Source: Epiperipatus broadwayi (lineage: Eukaryota > Onychophora > Udeonychophora > Euonychophora > Peripatidae). Taken from it: 64,000 bases of DNA. A model generated the notes under the pieces. It was not told where the DNA came from. It saw only the letters and a program-made list of their open reading frames with translations, and made no database searches. Shown here piece after piece: positions 11,806-23,100 of this stretch (its first letter is position 1; each line of letters starts with the position of its first letter). A program made the translations under genes and the position numbers. The stretch is taken from assembly GCA_028023455.1 (NCBI GenBank), contig JAQFVV010000279.1, forward strand, positions 60,001-124,000. Reading direction: 5' to 3'.

Positions 11806-12541
11806 TTTGACTTATAAGAAAAATTAATAGCTTTTGTTTTACTAAGATTAATTGATAAATTATTAAATGCTAACCATTTACTAATTAGGATTAAATCATC
11901 ATTAATTATTTTTTCAACAAAATTATATGAAACTGCAGCATAAGATAAAGCAATATCATCTGCAAAAACATAAATCTTAGATTCTAAAAGTAGAGAAAAT
12001 AAATCATTTATATAAATTATAAATAAAATGGGACCCAAAACTGAACCTTGTGGTACACCATGGTCAACTGTTATAAAAGAGCTTACAACCCCAGAAATAT
12101 TTGTTGCTTGTTTTCTATCCTTTAAGTAACTCGCAAACCATGAAATAAATCCACCACGAAAACCATATGAATATAAACGCTTAAGTAAAATTTTGTGAGA
12201 TACAGAGTCAAATGCCTTAGACAAGTCTAAATAAAAGCAACAGTTTTAAAATCCTTATCTAGTGAAGTTGTCACATTGTTTACATGACTATAGAAAGTGT
12301 CCAAGGTACTTCTACCAGAAATAAATCCATATTGATGTTCAGATAAAATATTATTTTTAGATAAAAATGACATCATTTTCTCTTTCACCACCATCTCTAA
12401 CAATTTGGATATTACAGATATAATAGATATTGGTCTATAATTCTCAAGCTGTACAGGATCACCCTTTTTAAAAACAGGTATAATAAAACCAACTTTCAAA
12501 CAAGTAGGAAACAAACCAGCATTTAAGGAAAGATTAAACAA
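11709..12541 (-). pseudogene. LINE reverse transcriptase
   Basis: Frame 12227-12541 carries GFIIPVFKKGD, NYRPISIISVISKLLE and HQYGFISGRST. Frame 11709-12224 continues with (DL)SKAFDSVSHKIL (motif A), GVPQGSVLGPILFIIYINDL (motif B) and YVFADDIAL (motif C, FADD). The two frames are joined by a single-base shift just before motif A, near 12225-12240. All catalytic aspartates are present, so the block is well conserved apart from the shift. Confidence 0.9.
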
Positions 12542-12569
12542 ATAAACAAGAACAGGTATGAAAGCTGAC

Positions 12570-13277
12570 TTATTTTTCCTTAAGAATCTTTGGTGTTAAC
12601 TTATCTAGACCAGCTGAATGAACATCCTTTAAGAGATCAATTTTACCAGACAAATCCAAATCAGTAACATCTGTACACAAAAAAGAATTTAGACAAGAAT
12701 GAGCAAAATACAATTCTTGTACTGGTGTTCTATCTACTGACAGATCTGTAAAAAAATTATTAAACAAGTCAGCAACACATTTTTCATTATTTTCTACTTC
12801 AATCAAATTATCATTGTGTTTTATAAATTTAAGTTGATTTGACAAAGGTTTCTTTACAAGAGAATTTATCAATTTCCATTTCAAAGAAATATTTTTATCA
12901 TTAAAATATTTTTGATAATATTGAAATTTTAATTTCCGAATATCAGATTTAATCTCAGTATTTAATTTCTTCAAAGTCAACACATCTCCACCCAGACATT
13001 TTAAATGATTTCTTTGATTAATTTTTCCAATCAAATCATTTGTTATCCAGGCTGAGCGTTTGCGGTTTTTGCTAGTCAATTTAAAACTAACCATAGATTT
13101 TGCAATTAAAGATTTACAAATATCTTGAAATTTTAAAAATGCTGAATCAACATCATGCAGAGCAAAAACATATTCCCAATTCTGATCAGATAATAACATT
13201 TTAAGTTTATTATGTAATAACTTATTAATATATAAATGAGTATTTACATGTGGTCTACAATTTAATAACCTCAACAC
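12570..13277 (-). pseudogene. LINE ORF2 linker between endonuclease and reverse transcriptase
   Basis: A 235-codon frame with the charged, helical character of this region in CR1/Jockey-type ORF2 proteins. Recognisable family wording includes RKRSAWITNDLI, KWKLINSLVKK and SAGLDKLTPKILKE. The last is the start of the reverse-transcriptase fingers ('KA.G.D.IP.KLLK'). It runs into 12227-12541 after one frame change. Confidence 0.8.
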
Positions 13278-13437
13278 AGTTGCAAAATGAATCCGAAATA
13301 AAAATATTTAGTACAGACGATTCATAACTTTGATTCTGGTTTAATCTGACAAATATATGATCCAAAATTGATTGACAAGATTTAGTAATACGAGTAGGTG
13401 AAAAAATAGCTTGATTAAAACCATAACTATAAAGCAA
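13255..13437 (-). pseudogene. LINE endonuclease, C-terminal part
   Basis: A 60-codon frame contains SPTRITKSCQSILDHIFV, matching the 'PTR.....S.LDHI' block before the terminal SDH motif. SDSF(C) follows (S-D-H in active enzymes), so the final catalytic histidine may be lost. It continues the endonuclease of the preceding frame after a 36-bp tandem duplication. Confidence 0.75.
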
Positions 13438-13479
13438 ATTTCAAGCTTGATTAAAACCATAACTATAAAGCAAATTTCA
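13408..13479. repeat. 36-bp tandem duplication inside the endonuclease
   Basis: The 36-bp unit beginning AGCTTGATTAAAACCATAAC occurs twice without mismatch (13408-13443 and 13444-13479). The length is a multiple of three, so it adds 12 codons without changing frame. Perfect identity suggests a recent slippage event or an assembly artefact. Confidence 0.9.
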
Positions 13480-13990
13480 ATATCTTACGGTAGGCCCATG
13501 TAGATTATTACATAAATCTATATTCAAATCTCCCATAAGAATTACTGAAGTAGTATGTAAATCAGACAATAACACACCAAGTTCAGCTATAAAATCCAAA
13601 ATGATACTTGTGCACGATCTATATAAAGCAGCAATAATTAACACAAAACAAGGTAAATTCAGATGAATCAAAATACATCTGCAGAGGCAAGAAATGGATT
13701 ATGATACGTAAATTTAATGGTTTTCTTTCACAAAAACTAATACACCACCTGAACGTAAAGACGCACGAGGAGAAAGAATATTTGAATAGCCATCCAGAAC
13801 ATATAAATGCTGTTCTTCAATGGAAATCCAAGATTCAGTTAAAATTATCACATCATAAAAACCGGCAGGAAAATCATTTAAATACACAACAAATTCATCA
13901 AAATTAGATCTAACACTTGTATATTCATATGAAAAATATTTAAATTAGACAAAGTTTCATCATGAGGACAAAATGCATCAAGCTTCACTT
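13450..13990 (-). pseudogene. LINE endonuclease, N-terminal part
   Basis: Minus-strand reading in shifting frames gives RSNFDEFVVYLND, then FYDVIILTESW, GYSNILSPRA and GGVLVFVKENH (about 13700-13960). The frame 13477-13671 follows with YRSC, then SVILMGDLNIDL, the catalytic GDxN motif. This is the conserved order of LINE endonucleases. Frame changes separate the blocks. Confidence 0.8.
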
Positions 13991-14055
13991 TAGGAAATAA
14001 ATCTCAAAACGCTGACAACTCAGATTCATTTTTAATTAAAACACTCGGAGAATTT

Positions 14056-14221
<166 letters not shown>

Positions 14222-14314
14222 CAGATGAAGATCTGGAAATGGAATATGAGAATGAATAGGAAGAAACTCCAGATCAACCCTAACATTTAAATCTCAACCA
14301 AAAAACAACATATA

Positions 14315-15218
14315 ATGAAAATAAAAATTGCAGAAATCAACGTCAGGCGTTTGAACTCAACCTCAAAAATTAATAAATTAAAACACTGGATCAAGGATAT
14401 ACAACCACATTTGCTTGGTATACTTGAGACAAAAATTTATGCTGGATCACAAACTGATCCAGCAAAGCATTTAAATATGGAAGGTTTCTGTGCATGCTAC
14501 AGAGACTCTTCCTCTCCCTCAGCTGGTACCAGACTCATAATTGCTAGAAATTGCCCATTCACAATTTTCAAAATAATTCACATTGACATGAACTTATTAA
14601 TTGCAACCTTCAACCAAAAAAGCATATCAATAAATCTGGTTTTTGTATATATGCCTTTACAGGATAAAAAAATAGATACCATAATTGCAAACATTAATTC
14701 CAGGTTAGCAATAACTTCAAACCTAACCGATGTTAATCGGAGATTTTAATTTAAAATATCAGGAATTTACGCAACATTGGCTTCATAGAATAAACATACC
14801 ACTAATGAGTAGCCAAGGTTTTTTGCCAGATGATGCCATCTCTTTCCACAATAGTTACTTCTCTTCACTTATTGATTTGTGCTTTTATTCTCCAATGCTT
14901 CACCACCTTATTGAAATAAAACTAACTCCCTCAACTTTTTCTGATCACTCAGCTCAAATAGTCACAATTGATTGCTCTCAAATTCAAATATCACCCTTTC
15001 CACTTACAAAAACAATAAGAGTTTTACTCCCAGAAACAACCCCTGAATTTCTGTTCTCTGAGACTTACATAATGCTAAACAAAATAAAAGATATGACTTT
15101 GAACCCAGTTCAGAAATATCTTGCATTTATGGGAATGCTGTCCTTTAACATCACCCATATAACAAGAAAACAACCCCCACCATCAAGACTTTTGTCTCTG
15201 GCAGATCAGTTGCACTAG
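14315..15218 (+). pseudogene. LINE endonuclease
   Basis: Two overlapping frames (14315-14749 and 14730-15218). The first begins MKIKIAEINVRRLNS ('NV.GL') and contains PHLLGILETKI (ETK active-site block) and GTRLIIARN. The second begins MLIGDFN (GDFN motif) and contains SLIDLCFYSP ('IDLIFCSP') and STFSDHSAQ (SDH motif). All catalytic motifs are present. The frame shift lies between LTDV and LIGDFN near 14730. Confidence 0.85.
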
Positions 15219-15227
15219 AGAATAATC

Positions 15228-15602
15228 ATGATTAACCAATCACACTGCACCCTGCAGTATATATTCAAGCTTACACATGCATACAATAAAGCATGTGATG
15301 AACTCAAAAGCTATCTGAAGATAAAGAAAAGCAAGATATGCCTAACCAGGCCACACACTTGGAAAAAAGATTATATAAGATGGGTACTGGAGAACCAACC
15401 AGACATAAAAGTGTCAATGGCACTATATACAAACAATGGAACATATGCAAGACACACTATGATTATGCCAATTTTTGAATATTTTAAGCAGAAATTACAA
15501 GAAAAACAACCATATAAACTACCACATAATCTGTTTGGCCCACCAGAAACAAAAACCCCATTCACAAAAGATCTATTTACAACAAAACTGAATACCATTT
15601 GA
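15228..15602 (+). pseudogene. LINE ORF2 linker
   Basis: A 124-codon frame between endonuclease and reverse transcriptase, rich in lysine and aromatic residues (NKACDELKSYLKIKKSK, HTWKKDYIRW). Its position and character fit the poorly conserved ORF2 linker. It has no independent domain and is a part of the LINE, not a gene of its own. Confidence 0.65.
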
Positions 15603-16761
15603 AACACTTGCCACCCAGGTAGTCCAGGTGCCCCATTGTTTATATTAAAGCACCTAAGTAAATTTACAACATAATATTTGTGTCAGCTAGAAAACTATCT
15701 AGCACAGCAAATTCAGCCATGGAGAGTGTCTATCCCATTGCCATAGTACCCTATAATAAAAAGAAAGCAATTCTCCCACCCATTACAGAGCCTCAGGCCA
15801 ATATCTATGGGGCCTTTGCCGATCAAAATTATTGAAAAAATTATTAAAGATGAAATTGAACCATATATAATGCCACTTATCTCCAAAGCACAATATGCTA
15901 AGAAAAACTCTTCAACAACAGAAACAGCCTTATTCTTTAAAGCAATTCTAGCCACAGTAAAACAGCAAAAAAATATGGACCCATCATTGTGCAGCTTGAT
16001 GTATAAGCTGCTTTTGACTCAGTCAATATATATAAACTTCTGGAAATGCTAAAGACACAGAAATTCCTAGAACACACCTATATATAATTGCAAACCTGCT
16101 TCTGAACAGAGAGATCCATATAACTTTAAATGGAAGAAACTCACCATCTTTCACACCCACCAAATCTATATCCCAAGGATCCCCTCTGAGTTCATTATTG
16201 TTTATATTTTACATCAATCCCCTTATTAAAAGCATACAAGATGCATTTATTGGGATCAAGATACCAGACACAACACAGTGCACTACATGCATTGCCTATA
16301 TGGATGATGTTACCATATTCCTAACATCAAAAAAACAAATACCGCAACTCCAAAAAATATTACAAGAATATTCACAGAAATATGAATTAAAGTTTAATCT
16401 GGCAAAAACCACAGCCTGGTCACTATACACTGGTAAACCATGTACATCAATTTACAAATCAAAACCAAACTCATTCCTTGGGTTCCCATTTCATATGGGA
16501 ATTACGGGAATGAGATGCCACATCCAAAATAAACTAAAAGAAGAAGCCACAAAAATTATAAACTCCTTGTCCAAGGCATATCTTTCACTGTATTCCAAAG
16601 TACAGTTAATTAACCAGCTTGTCACAAACAAAATAACATCCTATGTACTGGTTATTTCATTCTTGAAGGCATTTATTTCAAAAATTAAAACCATATATAA
16701 TAAACTATTTTGGGCCAGAAAAACAGTAGCAATCTCCACAAAAAACTTAGCCAACCCCTAA
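15600..16761 (+). pseudogene. LINE reverse transcriptase (YMDD)
   Basis: Fragments in successive frames. Around 15790-16052: LRPISMGPLPIKIIEKII ('RPISL....K..EK.I') and QYAKKNSSTTETALFF. Around 16040-16200: LLNREIHITLNGR and SISQGSPLSSLLFIFYINPL (motif B). Then 16198-16761: IAYMDDVTIFL (motif C, YMDD) and FLGFPF ('YLG'). The motif A region is degraded (LMYKLLLTQSIY replaces the aspartate block). The 3' half is one uninterrupted frame of 187 codons. Confidence 0.85.
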
Positions 16762-17267
16762 TAAAGAATGGACTTGGCTTGCACAACGTTAACATTTTTC
16801 ATCTACAAAAGTTAAGGAACTCAATAATTACAATCCCTGCCAAATATCCAAAAATTAAACACTTGCTAGAAATTACTCCAACAGATAGACCATCTCCAAA
16901 AGGTTCTTTTTTCACTAACATTATATACCAATGCAAAACCACAGACAAGATTCCAGAACAGTATTTGCATAAATATTCATACTGGGATATTTATGGTTTA
17001 ATGAACAGAGAAACAGATACTAATGTTATACAACAAATGCTAGGAATTAACAACAAGAGACTACTCCAGGAATATAAAAAATGGGCTCTAGAGCCCAAAT
17101 ACTTTGATTTTATCATTAAAATGAATCTCATTGCCTTGCCAACAACCCACTTTCTTTATCATAAAAGAATGTATAGATCTATTGACCCTTTCTGTGGACT
17201 CTTCCATCAAGCAGAAGAGATGCTGGACCACATTATTTGTCAATGTATAGCACTTAACCAAACATGA
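16710..17267 (+). pseudogene. LINE ORF2 C-terminus with Cys/His motif
   Basis: A 185-codon frame overlapping the previous one. It contains LIKNGLGLHNVNIFHLQKLR, the 'GGLGLPN' block typical of L1/Tx1-like ORF2. Near the end, PFCGLFHQAEEMLDHIICQC corresponds to the C-x2-C ... H-x4-C zinc-binding motif, in which one cysteine appears replaced by phenylalanine (CGLF for CGLC). The related copy near 22500 has intact CGLC. Confidence 0.8.
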
Positions 17268-17790
17268 CAGATGATGTGTAACACCTACAGAAAACCGGGT
17301 ACAATCATTAATCACATAATGGTAGCTTTTCAGGGAAGATCAATACCTAGCATTAGGACAGCCATGTTTGTACTATTCGCATGCATACTGGTGCACCAGA
17401 TGTACTTTCTTAATTGGCAATAATACCAGATGACACCCAGCTACATTTCACAACAAACTGTTACACAGTAGAAATAGAGACAAAATAATTACTAACCCCC
17501 ACTTATATGCAGCAACCATCAATGCTGTGAATGCTGCAAAAAAACTATCATACAACTAACATTCAAAAAGACAAACCCACAAAACTATATAAGCTCATCA
17601 AACTTTAGAACTTTGATTATTTTTGTTTTTTATTTTTTATATTGTTATAGTCCATTAACCACAAAGTGTAACCACTAAATTCCTTTATATATGTTTACCC
17701 TAATATTACTCATTGTATGTTAAATTTGAAATTTTCTAGATGTAAACTTATGTAAACCATTGAGATCAATAAAGCCTTTATTGAAACGTC

Positions 17791-17791
<1 letters not shown>

Positions 17792-17889
<98 letters not shown>

Positions 17890-17907
17890 GTGATGATGAT
17901 GATGATA
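17792..17907. repeat. (TAA)n tail of the LINE, passing into (TGA)n
   Basis: About 97 bp of TAA triplets directly after the LINE 3' end, followed by a short GATGAT run. It gives a poly-isoleucine frame on the minus strand that is not a gene. Confidence 0.95.
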
Positions 17908-18570
17908 AAGCTATTATTTATTGAAAACCATTTTTTAGCCTGAAGACTCATTATTAATTTCACTTAAATTACACTTTTTATTCATTTACAGAACTGATAT
18001 ATTGCTTTTAAGATGACCTTCATTTATTGATATAAATTTAATAAACATTATAAAAAATATAAAGTAATAATAAAGAATAACATTTATTAATTACAATTTT
18101 TTAAAAAACAACAATAATATTTACCAGGTAAACTACAACAGATAGTTTAAGACTGCACAATGCTTAAAGCTTAAATTTACTGTCAATTTATTACTTTAAT
18201 ACTTACAATAGTTTTATTTTGAATACTATTTATTTTTGAGTTATTTTAATAAAATATTTATTGTAAATAAAATTAAAATGATGAAAAATGACTTTTCTAT
18301 TAACACTATTTTTTTTTTACCTCTTTTGTCAATGGTTAAACTGTGGTTGTATTCTAAAAAAGTTTGTCTTTAAGGCGAATTATTTTACCCTAATAAAATT
18401 TTTGGCATTATTGTTTTTTTTTATATCAAAAATGTAACCTTATAAACCCTTTTTATTATCCTGTAATTACATTCACCATTTTTGTCATCACAGCTGAAAT
18501 ATAAAACTAATAATAACATTAATAAAAAAACCCATAAAACCTATTTTTCATTTAAATTTGTTTCAATTGT
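17908..18570. other. Unassigned AT-rich DNA
   Basis: Nothing recognisable. Long A and T runs only. Confidence 0.5.
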
Positions 18571-18745
18571 CAAGCATTGGTGGTCGAGAGGTCAGCGACA
18601 TCAGTCCAGGGTTAGCGGGTTCGCTTCCCGGCTGATGCTATGACACATGAGAAAAAAAAAATGTTTCAATCTCCATACCATTTTCCCTGATCCCTTTTTC
18701 TCATTGTAAACTTCATAAATAAATGTTTAATTATTTTTCTCCTCT
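18571..18745 (+). mobile_element. tRNA-derived SINE candidate
   Basis: A GC-richer island in AT-rich DNA contains TGGTCGAGAGG (18581-18591), close to the RNA polymerase III A box of Ser/Leu-type tRNAs. It also contains GGTTCGCTTCC (18618-18628), which matches the B box with one difference. The sequence around them does not fold into a full tRNA cloverleaf, and an A-rich run follows at about 18651. The body continues to about 18745. This is the usual layout of a tRNA-derived SINE, transcribed by polymerase III and mobilised by a LINE. No target duplication was identified. Confidence 0.7.
18581..18628 (+). promoter_or_regulatory. Internal RNA polymerase III promoter (A and B boxes)
   Basis: A box TGGTCGAGAGG at 18581-18591 and B box GGTTCGCTTCC at 18618-18628, 37 bp start to start, similar to the spacing in a tRNA gene. 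Activity cannot be judged from sequence. Confidence 0.6.
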
Positions 18746-19378
18746 TCATATAATTAAATACCTATAATAATTTTTTTACCATTAATTCTATTTCTTTTAT
18801 AAATGCATGGAAATGAATTGTGTCTATTAATTGTACACATTATTAAACATTTCTTACCCAACATGTTTGTCATGTTTTTGACATAAAACAATTATTTCTT
18901 TAAGAAGTGACTTTTTTTCTTAACTACATTGGTAAACTGTTGCATTTGTTTTATTTTAGTGTATAATAATTTATTTTTATTCAATCTTTACATTTTTAAA
19001 AAAAAAATTAAAAACATAAATTTAAAAAATAATATATCAATATTGCAAATAAAAAAAAGGAAAGAAAAGTAATATACATAAATAAATATTCAAAAATAAT
19101 ATTTCACTTTACCTTCAGATTTAAAAAATGTATTTTAATATGAATCCCATTAATGCATTTAAAATGTTAACTCACTTTCTTATGGCTATTTTTAATAATG
19201 TCACGCCAATTTTCCCTTTATTTTATAGGCAAAAAATGTATTCAGATTTATTTAGAGTGAATAAATCAATACTATTTAAATTTAATGCTATTACAATAGC
19301 ACAAGTATCTGCCTTCCAAAGCGCTGATTGTTAGTACTTCATTTTCTCCTGAGGAGAGTGCCTGACAATAATTTAAAT
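18746..19378. other. Unassigned AT-rich DNA
   Basis: No supported gene. A 68-codon plus-strand open frame at 19128-19334 has no recognised feature. Confidence 0.4.
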
Positions 19379-20088
19379 CAGTGGTCAGCAACTGCAGGTT
19401 CATGGACCATTGGTGATCCATGACATAATTTTAATGGTCCACAAAGAAATTCAAATATTATTTAAATTTGCTAAGCTCATTTAATAAAATTTTTAAATAA
19501 AAAATAAATTTTGTTTAAGTTGTATTATTATATGTAAAATAGAACAAAAACATTTATATTACTAATTGATTTATTACAAAATACTACTGTGACTTGCAAA
19601 ACATCTACTTCAAAGATGCTTAACCCCTACTCAGTCAGTGATATAGAAAAAGTAATAAAGTAAGAACATCAAATTCTGTAAAATTGATTAGGCATAAAAT
19701 TTGACTATGACACTCTTGGTAACTGGATGAACTAAAACTCAAAAATTTTATTAAGAATTTTGAAGGAAAATATATCTATAAAATTTATTAAAGAATAAAA
19801 TACTATTCGTTATTAATCTTAAATATTTTTTGTTGGTTACAAATTAGAAGATTACACATATAAAATGTAACAAATATGTATTTGTACATTTACTTATTTT
19901 TATGAAATAAAATAGAACATTATATTAATAAAAAACAAAATAAAACATAATTTTTTAACAAATTATAAAACATATAAATATTAGTATATAAATAAATATA
20001 TATGCATATCATACTCAATGCTCATATTAATTCATACCTTTAAAAATATGTTAGTGATCTGCAATATCTAAAAGGTTGCCAAACGCTG
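19379..20088. mobile_element. Non-autonomous hAT-type DNA transposon
   Basis: The left end reads CAGTGGTCAGCAACTGCAGG and the right end, reversed, reads CAGCGTTTGGCAACC, both close to the CAGNGGT...CAAC ends of hAT elements. The 8-bp flanks are ATTTAAAT (left) and ATTTATAC (right), six of eight identical, as expected for an old 8-bp hAT target duplication. The 710-bp interior is AT-rich with no transposase, so movement would have needed an enzyme from elsewhere. Confidence 0.75.
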
Positions 20089-20794
20089 ATTTATACAATT
20101 TTATTATCTTGTTTTATCTTTTTCATAAATATTTGTGAAATATTAATTATTTTAGAAGAATAATTCAGATATTAGTAGAAAATATTTACTTTTACCAGAA
20201 GACAAATTAACAAAGAAAGCAATGATGTATGGCTACAATTTGTAATTGGATAATAAAAATAGGTTTTATGTTGACTGCTATAGATTATTTTTATTAATTA
20301 TCAATAGAAATTTATTTTGTAAAAAAACTTAATTTACTTTAGTAATCTGATGAATTATTAATTTGCATTTTAGAAACTAACCCAAAATATATATAATTGT
20401 AAAAGACAAATATATATTTTATTGCTGATTCTACAATTGACCAATCAAAAGTTTGGAACTTTAATTCAATCTGCCAAAAGAGATTTGTACAGCTAATTGA
20501 CAAAGAAATAATAACAAAAAATGTTTTTCCAATAAATCAGTGAAATGAATTTTTATAAAAAAATATATTCAGGCAACAAAATTATTTATTAAATAATTAA
20601 AAATCAGAAAATAATTACAAAAAAAAAAACAACAAAAAATATTATTGAAGTGGAAACATTATATTTATAGGCATCTCTAATTTATTAGTAGGTATTTTCA
20701 TTTAACTATAGATACTTCTTATTTGTCATTACTGCTTATTTTTCTGTAAAAAAGCAAATTTTTTAAAAAAAAAACAAAAAAACAAAAAAAAAAA
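20089..20794. other. Unassigned AT-rich DNA
   Basis: No coding or repeat signature recognised apart from homopolymer A runs near 20615-20640 and 20760-20795. Confidence 0.5.
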
Positions 20795-20850
20795 GCCAAG
20801 TCACTTCCTTATCCATTAATACTAATGTCACCAATCTTATTGGCTTTCCA

Positions 20851-22040
20851 ATGATGCAACACATCAGCAAACAATTCTGCCAATTAATGCAAAAAGATAA
20901 AGCTCCTCCTATAAACAGCTGGTTGGATGCTGGTGACCCAGGTGAACATGGCATCATAGAAATCCAAATCAAAAAGAAGCTAACATCCTTCCCTGGTGGT
21001 GTTCATCCTGGCCTTCACAGCATTCCAAATTTCCTTCTCAAACACCTCAGTCAATTCACTGTTCCAATTATTAAAAAAATGATTGATCACCTAGCCTCCA
21101 GCAACATCAACAGTATCCAGCCAATTTCCATGATCCCATTGCTTATCAAGATAATTGAGTCAGCTATTAAAGATCAAATCCAAACTCAAATTCTTAACCA
21201 TATCTTTCCAAACCAATATGGAAAAAAGGGATCATCAACCTCGCATGCTATGACTAACGTAACTGCACTGTTCAATTATATCAGAGTACATCGTAAATCA
21301 AACTGGATGTTGCGGTGGCATTTGATTCAGTTTGGATAAACACCCTCCTAGATATTCTGGCAGAATGTGACATTCCATCTGTGATTATTCAGGTGGTCAG
21401 CAGTTTTCTCAACAACAGAGAGATTTTTCTCTCTTTTGATGGCAAGATCACACCAGATTTCAAGCCATACTTGTCGATTCTTCAAGGATCTCCACTCAGT
21501 GCCCTATTCTTCTCAGCGTACATCAACTCTCTTCTGATGGATATAGAAAAAACCTCCCAGGAATATTCCTTCACTCTCTCAATAAAAATTTCAATGTATT
21601 TGCATATATAGATGACATCATGGTTGTGCTTCCCAACATTAAACACCTTCCCCATCTCATGAACATCTTCAACAGAAATTCAATAAAACTTGGCCTACAA
21701 ATAAATTTTAACAAATCTTCCATCTGGAAGATAATGTCTGGCAAACTAATTAACCCACCCCCACTTTTCTGCAAAACCCCAAAGATATCTAGATTTCCCA
21801 ATCTTCAAACCTCCAACTGCAATGGCAAGAGAGATTCAAGATGCAATCCTCCAATCAACTGAAGCCATCACCACTTTTTTTACTAGAGTATACCTTTCAT
21901 TATGTGGAAAGGTTGGCCTCCTCAACATGATCATAATGCCAAAAATTTCATATTATCTTCCATTCACAAAAATGTCTAAACAGTTTCAAAATAAAATTAA
22001 CTGATTATGCACCAAACTTCTCTGGAGAGGAAGGACAGTT
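20851..22040 (+). pseudogene. LINE reverse transcriptase (YIDD), broken
   Basis: Successive frames give SFPGGVHPGLHSIPNFLLKHL (fingers), SIQPISMIPLLIKIIESAI, FPNQYGKKGSST, (V)AFDSVWINTLLD (motif A), ILQGSPLSALFFSAYINSL (motif B) and NVFAYIDDIMVVL (motif C, YIDD, near 21600). LCGKVGLLNMIIMPKISYYL follows. Motif A is split by a frame change at 21315, and motif C lies across another near 21600-21620. Confidence 0.8.
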
Positions 22041-22852
22041 TCTATTAGCTTGCAAGGTATCCAATGACCATGCAGGTTTAATGGACTGTCATTCCACTCA
22101 ATACAGGCAATCATTTTACAAAAAACCCATAACACTCTATATAATTTTATCCTCTCCTGTGGATACTCCAACATTATTAAAAAATTACACTGACTGATCA
22201 TCCTCCACCCTTTTCCAGGTCATGGATAGCATTGCTAGTAGAACACCTACAATTTTATAACCCGATGATGCCCTCTAACCTTAACCAAAAAATCACCTTA
22301 TGGAAAGCATACAATCTAATCAACTATAATCAACAACCCATTAAAACCAGCCTAAATGTCCCCAACCAAAGCCTCATTACACACTTCAGAAGATGGAGTC
22401 TGGAACCCAAATTCCTTGACTTCATCATTAAAATTAATCTTAATGCACTTCCCATGAATTTCTTTCTTTATCACTGAAGAGGTTTTTCTAGCATTGACAC
22501 AATATGTGGTCTGTGTTCTCGTGAAGATGAAACCATAGATCATATTATACACCAGTGCCCAAGACTTAAAATATTGAAAGATATAATCATCATCAACTCC
22601 AACATAAGATCTGACATGATTTTTTCACTTGAAAACACCATACATAATGGAACTTTTGCAATAAGGCTTTCTACCTTTGTCCTTTATGCCATATGGATAG
22701 TGAGATACAAAACTCTCATGGAATTATTCCTGCCACAAATCATACCATTTTTTTATCAAATGCTCAAAAAAATCAAGAAACGTGATCAGCTCTTTGCATC
22801 CAGTAAAGTCATTGACAATACCTGGTCTTTAACTGCTCTATCCTCTTCCTGA
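22040..22852 (+). pseudogene. LINE ORF2 C-terminus with Cys/His motif
   Basis: Continuation in several frames. LLWRGRTVSISLQ comes near 22020-22050. RRWSLEPKFLDFIIKINLNALPMNFFLYH (22232-22477 frame) matches KKWALEPKYFDFIIKMNLIALPTTHFLYH of the other copy almost word for word. CGLCSREDETIDHIIHQCP follows near 22507-22560, an intact C-x2-C ... H-x4-C motif. The frame 22574-22852 is the end of ORF2. Confidence 0.8.
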
Positions 22853-23100
22853 TTATCAAATCCCACCTACCCAGCACTATAGATTAAGCAATTTTACAAG
22901 AAAATATTCATGTTTATATTAAAAATGCTAATACCATTAAACAAGTTCTTAGTTTCCCATATTCTACACAAAATTCTTCTTTATACCCAACCACATAAGT
23001 GTATAACAATTGCACTCTCATAACATAATCTAGCCAGATGGAAAACAGACATTAATATAATCAAGTTATTGTACAATTTATTTATTTATTTTTCTTTTAG

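Larger units (their letters stand above)
10522..14010 (-). mobile_element. CR1/Jockey/Rex-like LINE, nearly complete ORF2, decayed
   Basis: On the minus strand the element encodes, from 14010 downward, an APE-type endonuclease, a linker, a reverse transcriptase and a C-terminal region, followed by a 3' untranslated part ending at a TAA-triplet tract. The GVPQGSVLGPILFIIYINDL block and the C-terminal 'FSYNGPKLFN' block resemble the CR1/Jockey/Rex group. A precise clade needs a tree. Several single-base frame changes break the ORF, but individual frames up to 235 codons survive, so decay is moderate. No ORF1 was recognised. The 5' edge adjoins the (TAA)n tract at 14056-14220. Confidence 0.88.
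14222..17791 (+). mobile_element. L1/Tx1-like LINE, nearly complete ORF2, decayed
   Basis: Plus-strand LINE with endonuclease, reverse transcriptase and a C-terminal cysteine/histidine motif, then a 3' untranslated part ending ATAAAGCCTTTATTG just before a (TAA)n tail at 17792. The few codons before 14300 (TDEDLEMEYENE) may be the end of ORF1, so the 5' part of the element is missing. Frames are broken by at least six shifts. A second, 5'-truncated member of the family is at 20795-23100. The L1/Tx1 assignment rests on the QGSPLSSLLF and GLGLHNVN blocks and the terminal C/H motif, by eye. Confidence 0.85.
20795..23100 (+). mobile_element. 5'-truncated L1/Tx1-like LINE, second copy
   Basis: Begins inside ORF2, so the endonuclease is missing, as is usual for 5'-truncated LINE insertions. 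It shares the organisation and wording of the element at 14222-17791 (QGSPLS, Y-x-DD, GLCxxxDETIDHII), with separate mutations. The coding remnant runs to about 22850. The 3' boundary near 23100 is uncertain, and no (TAA)n tail is present. Confidence 0.8.

Noticed and set aside
17778-17963. 61-codon minus-strand poly-isoleucine frame
   Set aside because: Also a translation of the LINE (TAA)n tail.
18571-18645. Functional tRNA gene
   Set aside because: A- and B-box matches are present, but a complete acceptor stem and anticodon arm could not be formed; a SINE fits better.
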